Origin: Blakeslea trispora
Taxonomy: Eukaryota; Mucoromycota; Mucoromycetes; Mucorales; Choanephoraceae
Length of the DNA: 64,000 nt
Direction: 5' to 3'
NCBI GenBank assembly: GCA_025331445.1
Contig: JAIWNE010000090.1
Span: 1-64,000, forward strand
Shown piece after piece: positions 12,120 through 21,845 of this stretch. The first letter of the stretch is position 1. Each line of letters begins with the position of its first letter. The translations under genes were made by a program, and so were the position numbers. A model generated the notes under the pieces. The model was not told the DNA's origin. It did not search any database and was given only the letters and a program-made list of their open reading frames with translations.

Positions 12120-12893
12120 ATGCTCTTATGTTATCGCTGTAGAGAGCAATTAAACATAAAAGACAAAAGGACTTTTATTACTTGTAAATACTGTACAGTG
12201 TCATGGCATACTGACTGCCTCATTCAACGTACTACTGTACCCAATACCTTGGACTGGCGATGTCCTCAACATCAAGAACGTACTCATGTAACTACACCTT
12301 GTTCTTTCTTTCTTACTTGACACTCATAGACTATTAGACTACAAAACAACGTATCAAAGGAAGGGACGGCAAGACAGTCAAGATTCAATCTGTGTCGGAT
12401 GACATTTCTTTTCATGAAGCAGAGCATATTGTAAAGTATGGTGGTATTGTCTATGGTGTCTCTACTTGTTATATTGAACACGAATTCTTGGATTATGCAG
12501 CAAAGTAAGTCCTTGTCATATAACAAATGGAACAGCCCTGATTCATATTGAAAATCAGAAAGAGACGTCGAGCCATTGCCTTGGATCGAACTGTAAAGAG
12601 TACGGAAGAATGGGTCAAGAGTCTACCGATTGATTTTTCGATTGACAAGACAAGAGAACAACAACAGGGTGTTCAAATGTTATTGGAAGCAGCACACCAT
12701 GTAAGTAAAAATCCCTTGTGTGTTTATTGATAAATCCAATGTATAATCATGATGCATCTAGGTCAATAGAGTCAAACAACAGCCATTGATTCAGTTGGAT
12801 CAAGATGAATATAAAAGGATGAAGGCCATTGACCAATTGATTCAATCAAAGGGTGGTGAGGATAAATTATTAGAGATGCTTAATAAAAAATAA
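12120..12893 (+). CDS. PHD-finger protein
   Basis: Four exons (12120-12287, 12338-12504, 12559-12700, 12762-12893) give 202 residues. The PHD-type zinc finger is at the very N-terminus: CYRC, then CKYC, WHTDC, and a final WRCPQH in which the eighth ligand would be His instead of Cys. This may be a PHD variant of the kind that ends WxCPxH. The remainder is basic and helical (AKKRRRAIALDR, EEWVKSLPIDF, REQQQGVQMLLEAAHH) and ends in DKLLEMLNKK. PHD fingers read histone-tail modification state, so a chromatin role is likely, but the complex cannot be identified. The gene is convergent with COX10 and the two coding regions end 16 bases apart, so their 3' untranslated regions must overlap. Confidence 0.78.
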
Positions 12894-12909
12894 TAAATAA
12901 AATGACACA

Positions 12910-14006
12910 CTAGTCTTCTTTTATCTCCATGGGATCTTCTTGTTGATATGTGTATTTCTTATGAACCATCATCAAGCCCAACAAGACAGGCAAATGAATG
13001 ATACTGCCAAAGAACAACTGTTTGGCATTCTTATCATTACTGTACAATAAGGTCAACACAAGCTCCCCTTTTCTACAACTCAAATTTACCTTTTACGCCA
13101 AAACTTGACAGCACCATACAGTAAAGCACCATTGATCAAGCTAGAATCAACCGCAAACAACCAAGAGGTCAAATCAAGATAACTCAATCCCCAAGAAAGA
13201 GGGAACATGGCCAGACTGTATCTCAAGGACACACGCGCATTCAACTTGGGATCCGTCACAGACATCATTCGGTATCCAGCCTTTGAATAATCTGCACGTA
13301 AATTCCATGCCAACGCATTGAAATGAGGGAATTGCCAGGCATACAAGATCCCACCCAAGACCCAAGCGCCTGGATCCAGACTGTTGGTAGCTGCTGCCCA
13401 ACCCATCATGGGCGGGATACCACCCACCACAGCACCTACCCAGGTATTGGCAATCGAAGCTCGTTTCATCGGTGTATAGAGAGCGGTATACAACAAGATG
13501 TTGGCTGCACCCAAGCTAGCCGTCAAGGGATTGACCATGGTCGCCAACGTCGTCACACCCGCCAGACCTGTGCCCACACCAAACCCAAACGCATGGACCG
13601 GGCTCAGGGCTCGACGACCCAATACACGATTACGAGTACGAAGCATCTGTGCATCATACGGTATCTCGATCCATTGATTGATCGCATTGGCTGAGGTGAT
13701 ACAGAGTCCGGTGCCTACGGTGGTGAAGAACAAGGTGGCCATGTCCATTGCACCAGGGGCAATGGCATATCCACACATTGCCGTCAGTCCAACCAGTGCA
13801 CCTAGTTTGGCCTTGGCGAGTTCTTTGTAGAGTTTGGGTAGTTGGGCTAGGGTGGGTGGTGTGATGGGTTTGGTTTTGGTGCCTTTGAAGGTGGGTGTCT
13901 GGGTTGAATAGACACTGGTGGTTCGTAGTAGTTGAGACCGAACAAGCGTGTGTGTGCGATGGTCGAGATGTAAGAAAAGTGTGGATCGATGCACTGAACG
14001 AAACAT
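12910..14006 (-). CDS. COX10: Protoheme IX farnesyltransferase, mitochondrial
   Basis: Two exons (14006-13090 and 13039-12910) give 348 residues. The intron keeps the conserved SNDKNAKQLFF region in frame. The N-terminus is rich in Arg/Ser/Thr, as expected of a mitochondrial presequence. The UbiA-family prenyl-binding motif is NQWIEIPYDAQMLRTRNR, and the second conserved loop includes NLRADYSKAGYRM. About seven to nine hydrophobic segments follow the family pattern (GGIPPMMGWAAA, WQFPHFNALAW). The enzyme converts protoheme to heme O in the inner mitochondrial membrane, the first step toward heme A for cytochrome c oxidase. Eight consecutive C residues lie a few bases upstream of the ATG on the coding strand. 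Length and motifs agree with fungal COX10. Confidence 0.95.
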
Positions 14007-14692
14007 GGGAGGGGGGGGATATTTTAAAAAAAAAAAAAAAGAAAAAATTTGTCCTGTGTGGTTTTTTTTTGAACAACAGATTTTTTTTTTTAAATTTCAT
14101 ATAGCTTGAATTTCCAATTTCATGAAAGTCTAAATGGAATCTAGTTGTTAAATCCCAAGGAGGGAGATCTTTGCATAAAATAAAAAAAAATTGAATCTTG
14201 CTGTTATAAAATCCTTTCTTTTGATTGGCTAATCTATTATTTTTGATCTTTTATTCTTATATACCAACTTGAAGTATCCATTCACTCTATTTTTCTGCAT
14301 ATAAACAACTTGTTTTCTATCGAATGTATCCCCCTCTTTTTTTTTCATATTAAAGGGGCTTATAAGAACGGATGAATCACATGATAGATTACTGCTACCA
14401 TCCGAGAGAGAAGCCATTTTCCTATTCAAGCATAAGCCAATCAAATATCGATTTACCTGATTTTCGTTTTTCAAATAAAACGTGACCCACAGATCAACCA
14501 ATCAGAACACCACGTGGGAGAACATGGTTTTACTTATTGGAAATATAAGGGGGAGAACACTTTCTTGTTGTTGCATAAGAGTGATATACACAAATAAAAA
14601 TGGTTATCCATGCTTTAAGTATCTAAATCTTCATTGGTATCTCCCCCTCTCTTTTTTTTTCTTTTTTATTTTCTTCTTCTTTATCTGCCTAA
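14007..14692. promoter_or_regulatory. Divergent COX10 / bHLH promoter region
   Basis: 686 bases between two diverging start codons. They hold a CCAAT box at 14498-14502 and, nine bases on, the palindrome CCACGTGG at 14510-14517. A long T/A tract lies near 14025-14095 next to the COX10 start, and a T-rich tract precedes the bHLH ATG. Confidence 0.5.
14510..14517. promoter_or_regulatory. G-box (CACGTG) upstream of the bHLH gene
   Basis: The palindrome CCACGTGG lies about 180 bases before the bHLH start codon and next to a CCAAT box. The class B bHLH protein encoded just downstream is predicted to bind CACGTG, so autoregulation is possible. Confidence 0.5.
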
Positions 14693-15565
14693 ATGACGAT
14701 GACTGACGCTAACAAAAGAAAACTCTCTTCAACAGAACAAGAAACATCACCTAAAAGACAACACACATCTTCTTCTACACCACCTTCTCTTGTGGCCCTT
14801 CCACCTCCACTGATGCAATATTCCAATGGACAACTCGTCTCTGTCGTACAACCACCTTATTACATGTATCCTCAACAACCCATCTATTATCCAGTCAGTC
14901 CACAACAAACCGACAAAAGACCATCCACACCTCGCATCTTGCCCAAACAAGCCGACACATCACCTCAACAACTTTACCCACAACCCCAAACACCTCTATC
15001 ACCCTTCTATGCCTATCCATTCCAACAAATCTCACCTACCCTGATGCCTTCTGCCTTTCCTACTTCCACGGCAGATGAACGGGAAAAGGCCAGAAAGGTC
15101 TCTCATAGTGCTATTGAGCGAAGACGGAGAGAACGGATCAATGACAAGATACTTCAGTTGAAACAGTTGATTCCTTCCTGTGTAGAACAAGACAATCTTC
15201 ATAAAATGTCCATCCTTCAGAGTGCCATTGATTACATTACCTATCTCAAGCAGGTCGTTCAAAAGTTAGATGATCAGAGTGATGAGATCTTGAAGGGAGA
15301 TCATCTCAAGGTCAAGGCAACTCGGTCCATGTTGCCCAAGGAAGTAGAACCCTTTACCAATCAGTTCTCTGTTCAAAAGGATTCCGAACAACATTCGGTC
15401 CAGAGAGGTCTGAAGCCGATGGACGTCATTCGGTCCGGTACTCCTCTTGTCTCCACTCGTCCTCTCACACCTCCTCAGGAACAACATCCAAAGCTATCAG
15501 ACACAACGGATGCTCGCCCTACTGAAGAAGCAGGACATATGAGTCTTCAAAATATCCTTTGTTAA
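14693..15565 (+). CDS. bHLH transcription factor
   Basis: A single-exon protein of 290 residues. The first 125 residues are proline/glutamine/tyrosine-rich and low-complexity, as in activation domains. The basic region KVSHSAIERRRRERIN at about residues 135-150 carries the His138-Glu142-Arg146 pattern of class B bHLH proteins that read CACGTG. Helix 1 (KILQLKQLIP), a short loop (SCVEQDNLH) and helix 2 (KMSILQSAIDYITYLKQVVQKL) follow. The tail is polar. The family includes nuclear dimeric regulators of metabolism in fungi (Ino4, Cbf1, SREBP and others), but nothing here selects one. SREBP-type Tyr in place of the conserved basic-region Arg is absent. Translation could also start at the second Met, two codons later. 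A CACGTG site lies in its promoter. Confidence 0.9.
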   Translation: MTMTDANKRKLSSTEQETSPKRQHTSSSTPPSLVALPPPLMQYSNGQLVSVVQPPYYMYPQQPIYYPVSPQQTDKRPSTPRILPKQADTSPQQLYPQPQTPLSPFYAYPFQQISPTLMPSAFPTSTADEREKARKVSHSAIERRRRERINDKILQLKQLIPSCVEQDNLHKMSILQSAIDYITYLKQVVQKLDDQSDEILKGDHLKVKATRSMLPKEVEPFTNQFSVQKDSEQHSVQRGLKPMDVIRSGTPLVSTRPLTPPQEQHPKLSDTTDARPTEEAGHMSLQNILC

Positions 15566-15862
15566 CTTTCCGAGTTATTATTTATTCATGTTTTTGTCTC
15601 TTAATAAAACCATTTTGGCTTGAAAGGCTAACTTGTTTTCCCCCATTCATTTGTCTAAACAACATCCTTCTTTTTGATTGAGATGAATATCACTCTTTGT
15701 CATGTTCATTTGGAGCCCACAAAAAAAAAGGGTTGATTTCAGTGAGATAATCACACACTCTTTTTGTTATTACACCTTTTATTGTGTTGTTTTCTAGTGA
15801 CCCACACAAGAAACACGTCTTTATTTTGATGGATTCTCTTCTTCTTTTCTCATACAGATGTT

Positions 15863-16114
15863 TTATGGAATAGGAACAACAGCAACAACAGCACATGCAG
15901 ACATACAGACACCTTGAGCAGCATTACAGCCAAGAATAACAGCTGGAGTACCAGCACCAGCAGTGACTGTACCAAATACAGCACCAGCAGCAGCATAACA
16001 AGCAACAGCCAGGGCATTACAACCTGTCTGACAGATAGCATAAGAAATAGGACCGGCTTCACTTTGACTGATAAACAAACAAGCAATTGCAAAGAACAAG
16101 AACAATTTCATCAT
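15863..16114 (-). CDS. Secreted small cysteine-rich protein, copy A
   Basis: An intronless 83-residue protein. Residues 1-20 form a clear signal peptide (MMKLFLFFAIACLFISQSEA, cleavage expected after SEA). The mature 63 residues contain CQTGCNA, CYAAAGAVFGTVTAGAG, GCNAA and CMSAC, so six cysteines with a glycine/alanine-rich core. It is about 70% identical in its mature part, by eye, to the plus-strand gene at 16673-16921, which faces the opposite way. Short proteins with this CQTGCN...CYAAAG...FGTVTAGAG pattern occur in fungi and have been annotated as zygote-specific class V-like. That link is from memory and the molecular function is unknown. The last residues are PIP. It probably acts outside the cell or in the wall. 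Confidence 0.85.
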   Translation of the reverse strand: MMKLFLFFAIACLFISQSEAGPISYAICQTGCNALAVACYAAAGAVFGTVTAGAGTPAVILGCNAAQGVCMSACAVVAVVPIP

Positions 16115-16672
16115 GATGGATTTGTGAAAAAAAAAAGAAAAAGAAAAAGAGTGGTTTGAAGTTGGACGACTTTTATCTCTCTTTGTTTTGTTTTAGATTG
16201 ATTGGTTTGACAACAAAAAGATCTATCTTGTTAAAAGAGCTTTTATCACAACATGTACCTATTTAGCTTTCTTTTTCATCCAATTGACAATGTAGTCCAA
16301 ATAACCCCTTCATTGACTGAATAGCGAATTCATTTTTATAAAAAAAAAAATGAAATGGTTATTCTGTTATGTATAATAGGGCGTCAAGAAAGTCAATTTC
16401 TCAAGATAAAACAATAGCCTGCAGTTTTATTTATATGTGCTAAAATGACAATTGTGCCTGATATCAAGTGTGTCTGAGTCAAATAGAAAAAAAGTCGTCA
16501 TGTTTACCTTTACAGTTTATCATCTCAATGCTAGATAAATGACTAGAAATTTACCTTGCAAAGGTTTCAAATTGCATTGCGAATGATTTATTGTGCAAGA
16601 CTTTTTTGTATAAAAGAGAAAGCAAACCCAACATGAGCATTCTCTATCACTTTTTTCTTTCTTTAAAACAAA
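16115..16672. promoter_or_regulatory. Shared promoter of the two secreted paralogues
   Basis: 558 bases between the diverging start codons of the cysteine-rich pair. The sequence is AT-rich with A/T tracts next to each ATG. I saw no longer inverted symmetry, so the inverted duplication seems limited to the coding parts or has decayed in between. Confidence 0.4.
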
Positions 16673-16921
16673 ATGATTAAACAAATCTTTGTCTGCCTGC
16701 TTTTCCTCATGATTTCCTCTGTAAAGGCTGGACTGGCATCTTATGGTGTCTGTCAAACAGGTTGTAACGCTGTTGCTGCTGCTTGTTATGCTGCTACTGG
16801 TGCTGTATTTGGTACAGTCACTGCTGGTGCTGGTACTCCGGCTGCTATTCTTAGCTGCAATACTGCTCATGGTGTCTGTATGGCACATTGTGTCATGGCT
16901 GGTATATGTCCAATCCCATGA
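16673..16921 (+). CDS. Secreted small cysteine-rich protein, copy B
   Basis: An intronless 82-residue protein with a signal peptide (MIKQIFVCLLFLMISSVKA) and a 63-residue mature part of the same length as copy A. It shares CQTGCNA, CYAATGAVFGTVTAGAG, SCNTAHGVCMAHC and the PIP ending. It has an extra cysteine before PIP (GICPIP) that copy A lacks, so its disulfide pattern may differ or one cysteine may be free. Charge is very low and the core is Gly/Ala/Thr-rich, which suggests a compact or surface-active secreted protein. Function is unknown. The head-to-head arrangement with copy A implies an inverted gene duplication and possibly shared regulation. Confidence 0.85.
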   Translation: MIKQIFVCLLFLMISSVKAGLASYGVCQTGCNAVAAACYAATGAVFGTVTAGAGTPAAILSCNTAHGVCMAHCVMAGICPIP

Positions 16922-17174
16922 ATATTTTTTTTTTGGAATCTATGACCATCCTACTATTTTCCTTCTTCTTTTGGCTCAATTGATCATAATAAAAGATATT
17001 TGAAATACATGAATAGCAAACACTAGTCTTGACAGAATGCATTATCATGTTGTGTAAGAACATTGTGGTCATTGAAACACAATTGTCTCTATGTTTTTCT
17101 TTTATCAAGTATTATCCTAGAGTGTATATAGTACATTAGCATCATACTTGCAAGTAGTGATGTGGTTACAATGC

Positions 17175-17185
17175 TAAAAAAAAAA

Positions 17186-17218
<33 letters not shown>

Positions 17219-17219
17219 C
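17175..17219. repeat. Poly-A / GA microsatellite
   Basis: About 19 A residues followed by roughly twelve GA dinucleotides. A simple repeat in intergenic DNA. Confidence 0.9.
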
Positions 17220-17900
17220 ATTGAAGGTGTGGAATGAGAGACCTTTTTTTTTAAGCCTAATGGATGTTGACAACATTTCCTGTAGGTGTTGAATTTTTAT
17301 TTTTGGGAGGATCAATGAACTTTTGTGCCACCTTTTCTTTTTTTCGTGGTTTATCCCTGTGAACATTTTGAAGTTTTGATTTCTTACTAAATACACAACA
17401 ACTTTCTCTTTGCTTTAAATAGAGCTCTTTCTTTGACTTGAAAACTACTAAAGCATCCATGCTACTATTGGTCTCCTTTATTCATCTTAAAGTATCAGTT
17501 TATGAATGCTTCTCTCTTCATTGCTGATGAATTCACTACAAGAGAGAACCCTTTCTTTTTTATGGTTTTCTGATTTCAGACTCCACCCTTCTTTGATATA
17601 CTAACAACAACAAAAAAAACCTCCATTTTATACATCTCGGAAACTAACTGTACAGAATCAAGCAATTCACTGCTTTGAATACCTTTATTTGGGTCATTTT
17701 CACTTTTAAAATACGCCTTCATCACTTTTTTTTTTTTATCAAGCAAAGACATTATTCTAGTGTTTGACATAAAAGAGAGGAGCGAATGAAGGGAAAGTTG
17801 CTATAAAAGGCAATGTAGATAAAAGACGCATGTGACACATGCACGTACATTTCTAAAAGGCAATAGGTAACCCTTGTTACGCAAACAGAGAACATCCATC

Positions 17901-17927
17901 CAACCAATGCTCTATCTTGATTGGTTG
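17901..17927. promoter_or_regulatory. Inverted pair of CCAAT boxes
   Basis: CAACCAAT and ATTGGTTG form a perfect 8-base inverted repeat with an 11-base spacer, about 340 bases before the permease start. CCAAT boxes bind the heterotrimeric HAP/CBC factor in fungi. The paired arrangement is seen directly and its use is inference. Confidence 0.4.
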
Positions 17928-18264
17928 TTTGTCCGCTCTTGTTTTCATTGATTCATCCAATTCATACTCCGTTCTTGCCTTCCATAGGCTAACCTAGATT
18001 GAATGTTTGTGTACAAAAGAAGGAAAAAGAAAAAGAAAGAGACAGAGAGAAAAAGTAGATTGTGGAGAAAGAGAGATTGAAGCAGTACAAAGATAAGGTT
18101 TTGATGAAGTTGACAAAAAAGTTGCTAAAAATCCTCTCTTTTCTAAAAATGACTTGAATAATTCAATCATCGCTTTAAAAAAAAAGAAAAAAAATTTTAT
18201 AGTCCTTTTCAAACTATTTTTTTTTTTTTATAATTTTTTTCTTTTTCTTTATTATTTAATTATT

Positions 18265-20562
18265 ATGGTGGATAATGATGAAAAAATAACGCATGCTGAA
18301 CAAGGCATGGCTCATACAGCCTCTAGCAATTCAGATCCAATGCGAGTCTTCAATAACGAAAAAGCCGAGCTTTACGATCAATCCCATTTCTCATTAGAAA
18401 GTATACCAAGTGAAGCCTTTGCATCGACTGAAGGCAAAGCACATCGAGGATTAAATGCACGTCATATTCAAATGATTTCCCTTGGTGGCTGTATTGGGTA
18501 AAACAAACAATCGATCAATCCCCATTAAAGTTGTTTTCTCACGATCATGTAGTACTGGCTTATTTTTGAACTCTGGCCAGAATATTGCTATGGTAAAGAA
18601 ATCATGTTTATCTGATTATTTGAATGACTGATTATTTTGATTATTAGGCTGGTCCTGCAGGTGCATTAGTAGCCTATTGTGTCAGTAAGTTCAACTTATT
18701 TTTTGACAGAATGAACATCTTGACTAAACTTTCTTTTTTTTTATAGTTGGTTTAATGGTAAATAACCTGAAATGGTATTTTAATGTTATTTCAGGCTAAT
18801 TTCTACAAATAGGTTTATTGTCTAATGACTTGTCTTGGTGAAATGTCAACTTATATGCCAGGTAAAATAATATAAAACCAAAGAGAATGTCTAGCTTAAT
18901 ATTTCTATTTCAATAGTCTCTGGTTCATTTAATCACTATGCTACACGTTTTGTCGATCCAGCTTTTGGTTTTGCCCTTGGTTGGAACTATTGGTATGTTG
19001 TACAATTTATAAAAATTATCAAGAGCGTTACCTAATTCCCTTTCTCTCTCTTTTTTTAATGTAACAGGCTTTCGGTAAAGTTTGAATTTTATTATTTACA
19101 ATGATAGCTTATACCTTATTTCTTACCCTTTTTTTTGTGTGTATTCTTTTTTTCTTTTCTTGTTAGTGGGTAAGTGTCATCAAAAACAAAAAAAGAGAAC
19201 TCTTATTAATTTTCCTATGATTGAATGACTAGGCTGTGACAATTGCTGCTGGTAAAAAAAAAACAAAATCAGAATTCATCATTGACCCAAACATTAACCT
19301 ATTTTATAGAAATCTCTGCTGCTGCTACCATCATCAATTGGTGGTCGCCTGTCATGCCTGATCCTGCTTGGTCTACTATCTTTATGGCACTCATCTTGGC
19401 TATCAATCTAGTTGGTGTCAAGCTATATGGTGAATTGGAATATTGGTTTGCTATGCTCAAGATTTTGATTGTCATTGTATTTATCATCATTGGTAAGTTA
19501 CAAAGAAACATGGATTGCCCCCCCATGGACTAACTTTACCTTGATTTAGCCCTCTGTGTGACTACAGGTGGTCTTGGTGGTCAGGTGATTGGTTTTAAAT
19601 ACTGGAACGATCCTGGATCCTTTGTGAATGGTGGTCTTGGTACATTAAACGTCTTGCTTTCGGCTGGTTTCTCTTTTATGGGTACAGAAATTGTAGGCAT
19701 CACAGCCGGTGAAGCCAAGAACCCTACCAAGACAGTCCCTCGTGCGATCCGAAACACATTCTGGCGCATCATCTTTTTCTACATCATCACCATCTTCTTG
19801 CTCGGCATGTGTCTGCCCTACAACAACCCCGACCTGGCCAATGCCGATGGTGATCCAGGTACTGCCTCTTTCACGCTTGTGTTTGGTCTGGCAGGTATTG
19901 AGGTAGGTGCTCATATCATCAATGCCGTCATCTTGATCAGTGTCCTGTCCGCTGCCAATTCCTCACTCTATACCTGTTCTCGTACCCTTCTGGGTCTTGC
20001 CAAGGACGGTAATGCACCTCGCTTCATGGGCAAGTTGAATCGATGGGGTGCACCTTATTGGGCTGTCATTGTCTCGTCCATCATTGGCTTTCTCTGTGTG
20101 TTTGTCTCGATCTACAGTGCATCTGTGGCGTTTGTGTGGTTCCTGAGTATCACGGCCGTCAGTGGTTTCATCAGTTGGTGGGGTATTGCTGTGGTCCATA
20201 TTCGTTTCAGACGGGCCTTTAAGGCTCAGGGACGTAGTATGGAAGATTTGCCTTACAAAGCTTTCCTCTATCCTTGGTCCTCTTGTACTGCTATTGCCCT
20301 GACTACATTTGTTACCTTTGGTCAAGGCTATACTTCTTTCTATCCTGTGTTTGATGGTGTCAAGTTTGTGACGGCCTATATTGGCCTTGTGCCTGTCTTT
20401 GTTTGGTATGTGGGTTATAAGGTGATCAAGAAGTCCAAGGTGGTTCCGTTGAAGGAAGTTGATTTTGAGACAGGTCGTGTTACCCATCTGGATATTGAGA
20501 AAGATAAAGAATTGGATGAGATCTTGCCTTGGTATAAAAAGGCACTTTCTTGGATTCTGTAA
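18265..20562 (+). CDS. Amino-acid permease (AAT/YAT family), 11 exons
   Basis: Exons: 18265-18497, 18553-18592, 18648-18684, 18747-18757, 18813-18861, 18917-18992, 19068-19074, 19167-19169, 19233-19251, 19310-19492 and 19550-20562, giving 556 residues in continuous phase. The 5' exons encode the conserved first membrane helices: ISLGGCIGTGLFLNSG, AGPAGALVAYCVIGLMVYC, LGEMSTYMP and LGWNYWLSWAVTIAAE. Exons of 11, 7 and 3 bases are needed. The 3-base exon supplies the Trp of the conserved NYWxSWA motif. The long last exon carries the remaining helices (FSFMGTEIVGITAGEAKNP). About twelve membrane segments are expected, with a cytosolic acidic N-terminus. The family takes up amino acids by proton symport at the plasma membrane. 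Substrate range cannot be read from sequence. Confidence 0.92.
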
Positions 20563-20651
20563 AATCATCTAATTTCATAACTTTAGATATAAGAAAATTA
20601 AAATTAAAAGAAATGTAATTCTCCCCCCTTTTTTTATTGATCATAATTTCA

Positions 20652-21597
20652 TCACACTGTATCGTCACTATAAAAAAGGGAAATGTTGATCAGCAGTGAT
20701 TTTTTTTTTTTGTGTTTTTCTGTTGTATGCTTACTATACAAAAAAATTAAATATAAGTCGTATTTTTTTTTCTCTATCAATTTCTCTTATATTTACCTGA
20801 AATGCCCATGCTGTTTTCTTGGGTGAGTTGGATGCTCCCTTAATATACAAATCATTATCTGGAGGAAGTTCCTATAAAAGCTATCAGTAGGCTGAAGCAT
20901 CAGACATTCTAAACTACTTGCTTTCTTGGTACAACTGGAAATCATGGATATAATCGATAGACAGACATGAGCCACTGTCTGAACAGGCGACCAATCTTTA
21001 TAGAGAATATTCAAGCAAATATGTCCATTTGAATAAATCTAAAATAATGTTTGTTTTAGACTCTTTCAAACTTTGATATATATTTTATGTCACTTGCACT
21101 ACAAGACAATAAGTATCATTTCGTATCAACAAGGAATTTAACTCACTGTGGATGAATTGGTATATAAGGTCTTATAAAGACAACATCAGGTGCTTCTAAT
21201 GGATACTGTGGTGTAAACCGAAATTCTAATTTGAACTCTTCTCCCTAACAAATGACAACATGAATACCAGTTTTTTTGTTGTTGAATGGTGATCCAACTA
21301 ACTTCATAGATAGTACCGGTAGCACCTCTCAAGCGTAATTTCCATCTGTTTTTTTTTTTGTTCAATTTCAATGGCATGATAAAAACACAAGAAACTTACT
21401 TTTTGAAATTATCAGCTTCTTCAACCTCTACTCCTTCTGGTGGGTTTTTACTAAGATCTTTAAAGTGAATGTTAGTGGTTCTTTATTCTTTTTGTAAAAA
21501 GAATAAGTCAACCATTCACTGATGACATGAATTTCTGTCTTGATGGAATCTAACCTTTCAACTCTTTTGTAAGTCGTTTTGTATAGATGGAACTCAT
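20652..21597 (-). CDS. Ubiquitin-conjugating enzyme E2, UBE2W-like
   Basis: Exons: 21597-21555, 21457-21400, 21345-21303, 21244-21147, a single base at 21098, 21038-20922, 20871-20797 and a last exon from 20667. The protein is about 149 residues. Motifs are MSSIYTKRLTKELKDL, GATGTIYEGEEFKLEF, then IPIHPHIYSNGHICLNIL with the active-site Cys, and DWSPVQTVAHVCLSIISM. This is closest to UBE2W, which attaches ubiquitin to protein N-termini. Frame can be kept at the HPH histidine only by a one-base exon flanked by GT-AG and GC-AG introns, and a second GC-AG intron follows TKK. At the last junction the normal donor gives an immediate TGA after AWAFQ. A one-base shift would give the family-like ending HDDTV. 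Either the C-terminus is shortened or the junction is non-canonical. Confidence 0.85.
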
Positions 21598-21845
21598 ATT
21601 CCCAAATAGCGTGAAAAGAAAAAAAAAAAAAAAAGATAGAGAGAAAAAAAGAAAATTGAAATAGGTGAGCTGACTTTTAAAAAAATGCCATCTTTTTTTT
21701 TTTTTTGCATAGCAAAACTTATGCCGGACAAACAACCCTAACGTAGATCCCCTAAAAGCCATTTCCCCCTCTCTTTTTGCTTGAAAGAAAATCCCTTGAA
21801 TAACATTTCTTTATTTCTTAAATCTATTTTATATATACAAGCGTC

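Larger units (their letters stand above)
16922..18264. other. Intergenic, 1.3 kb upstream of permease
   Basis: Contains a poly-A plus GA microsatellite at 17175-17219, the near-perfect palindrome GCATGTGACACATGC at 17828-17842, and two CCAAT boxes in inverted orientation at 17901-17908 and 17920-17927. Both motif groups lie 340-440 bases upstream of the permease ATG and are candidate regulatory sites. No gene was seen. Confidence 0.45.
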
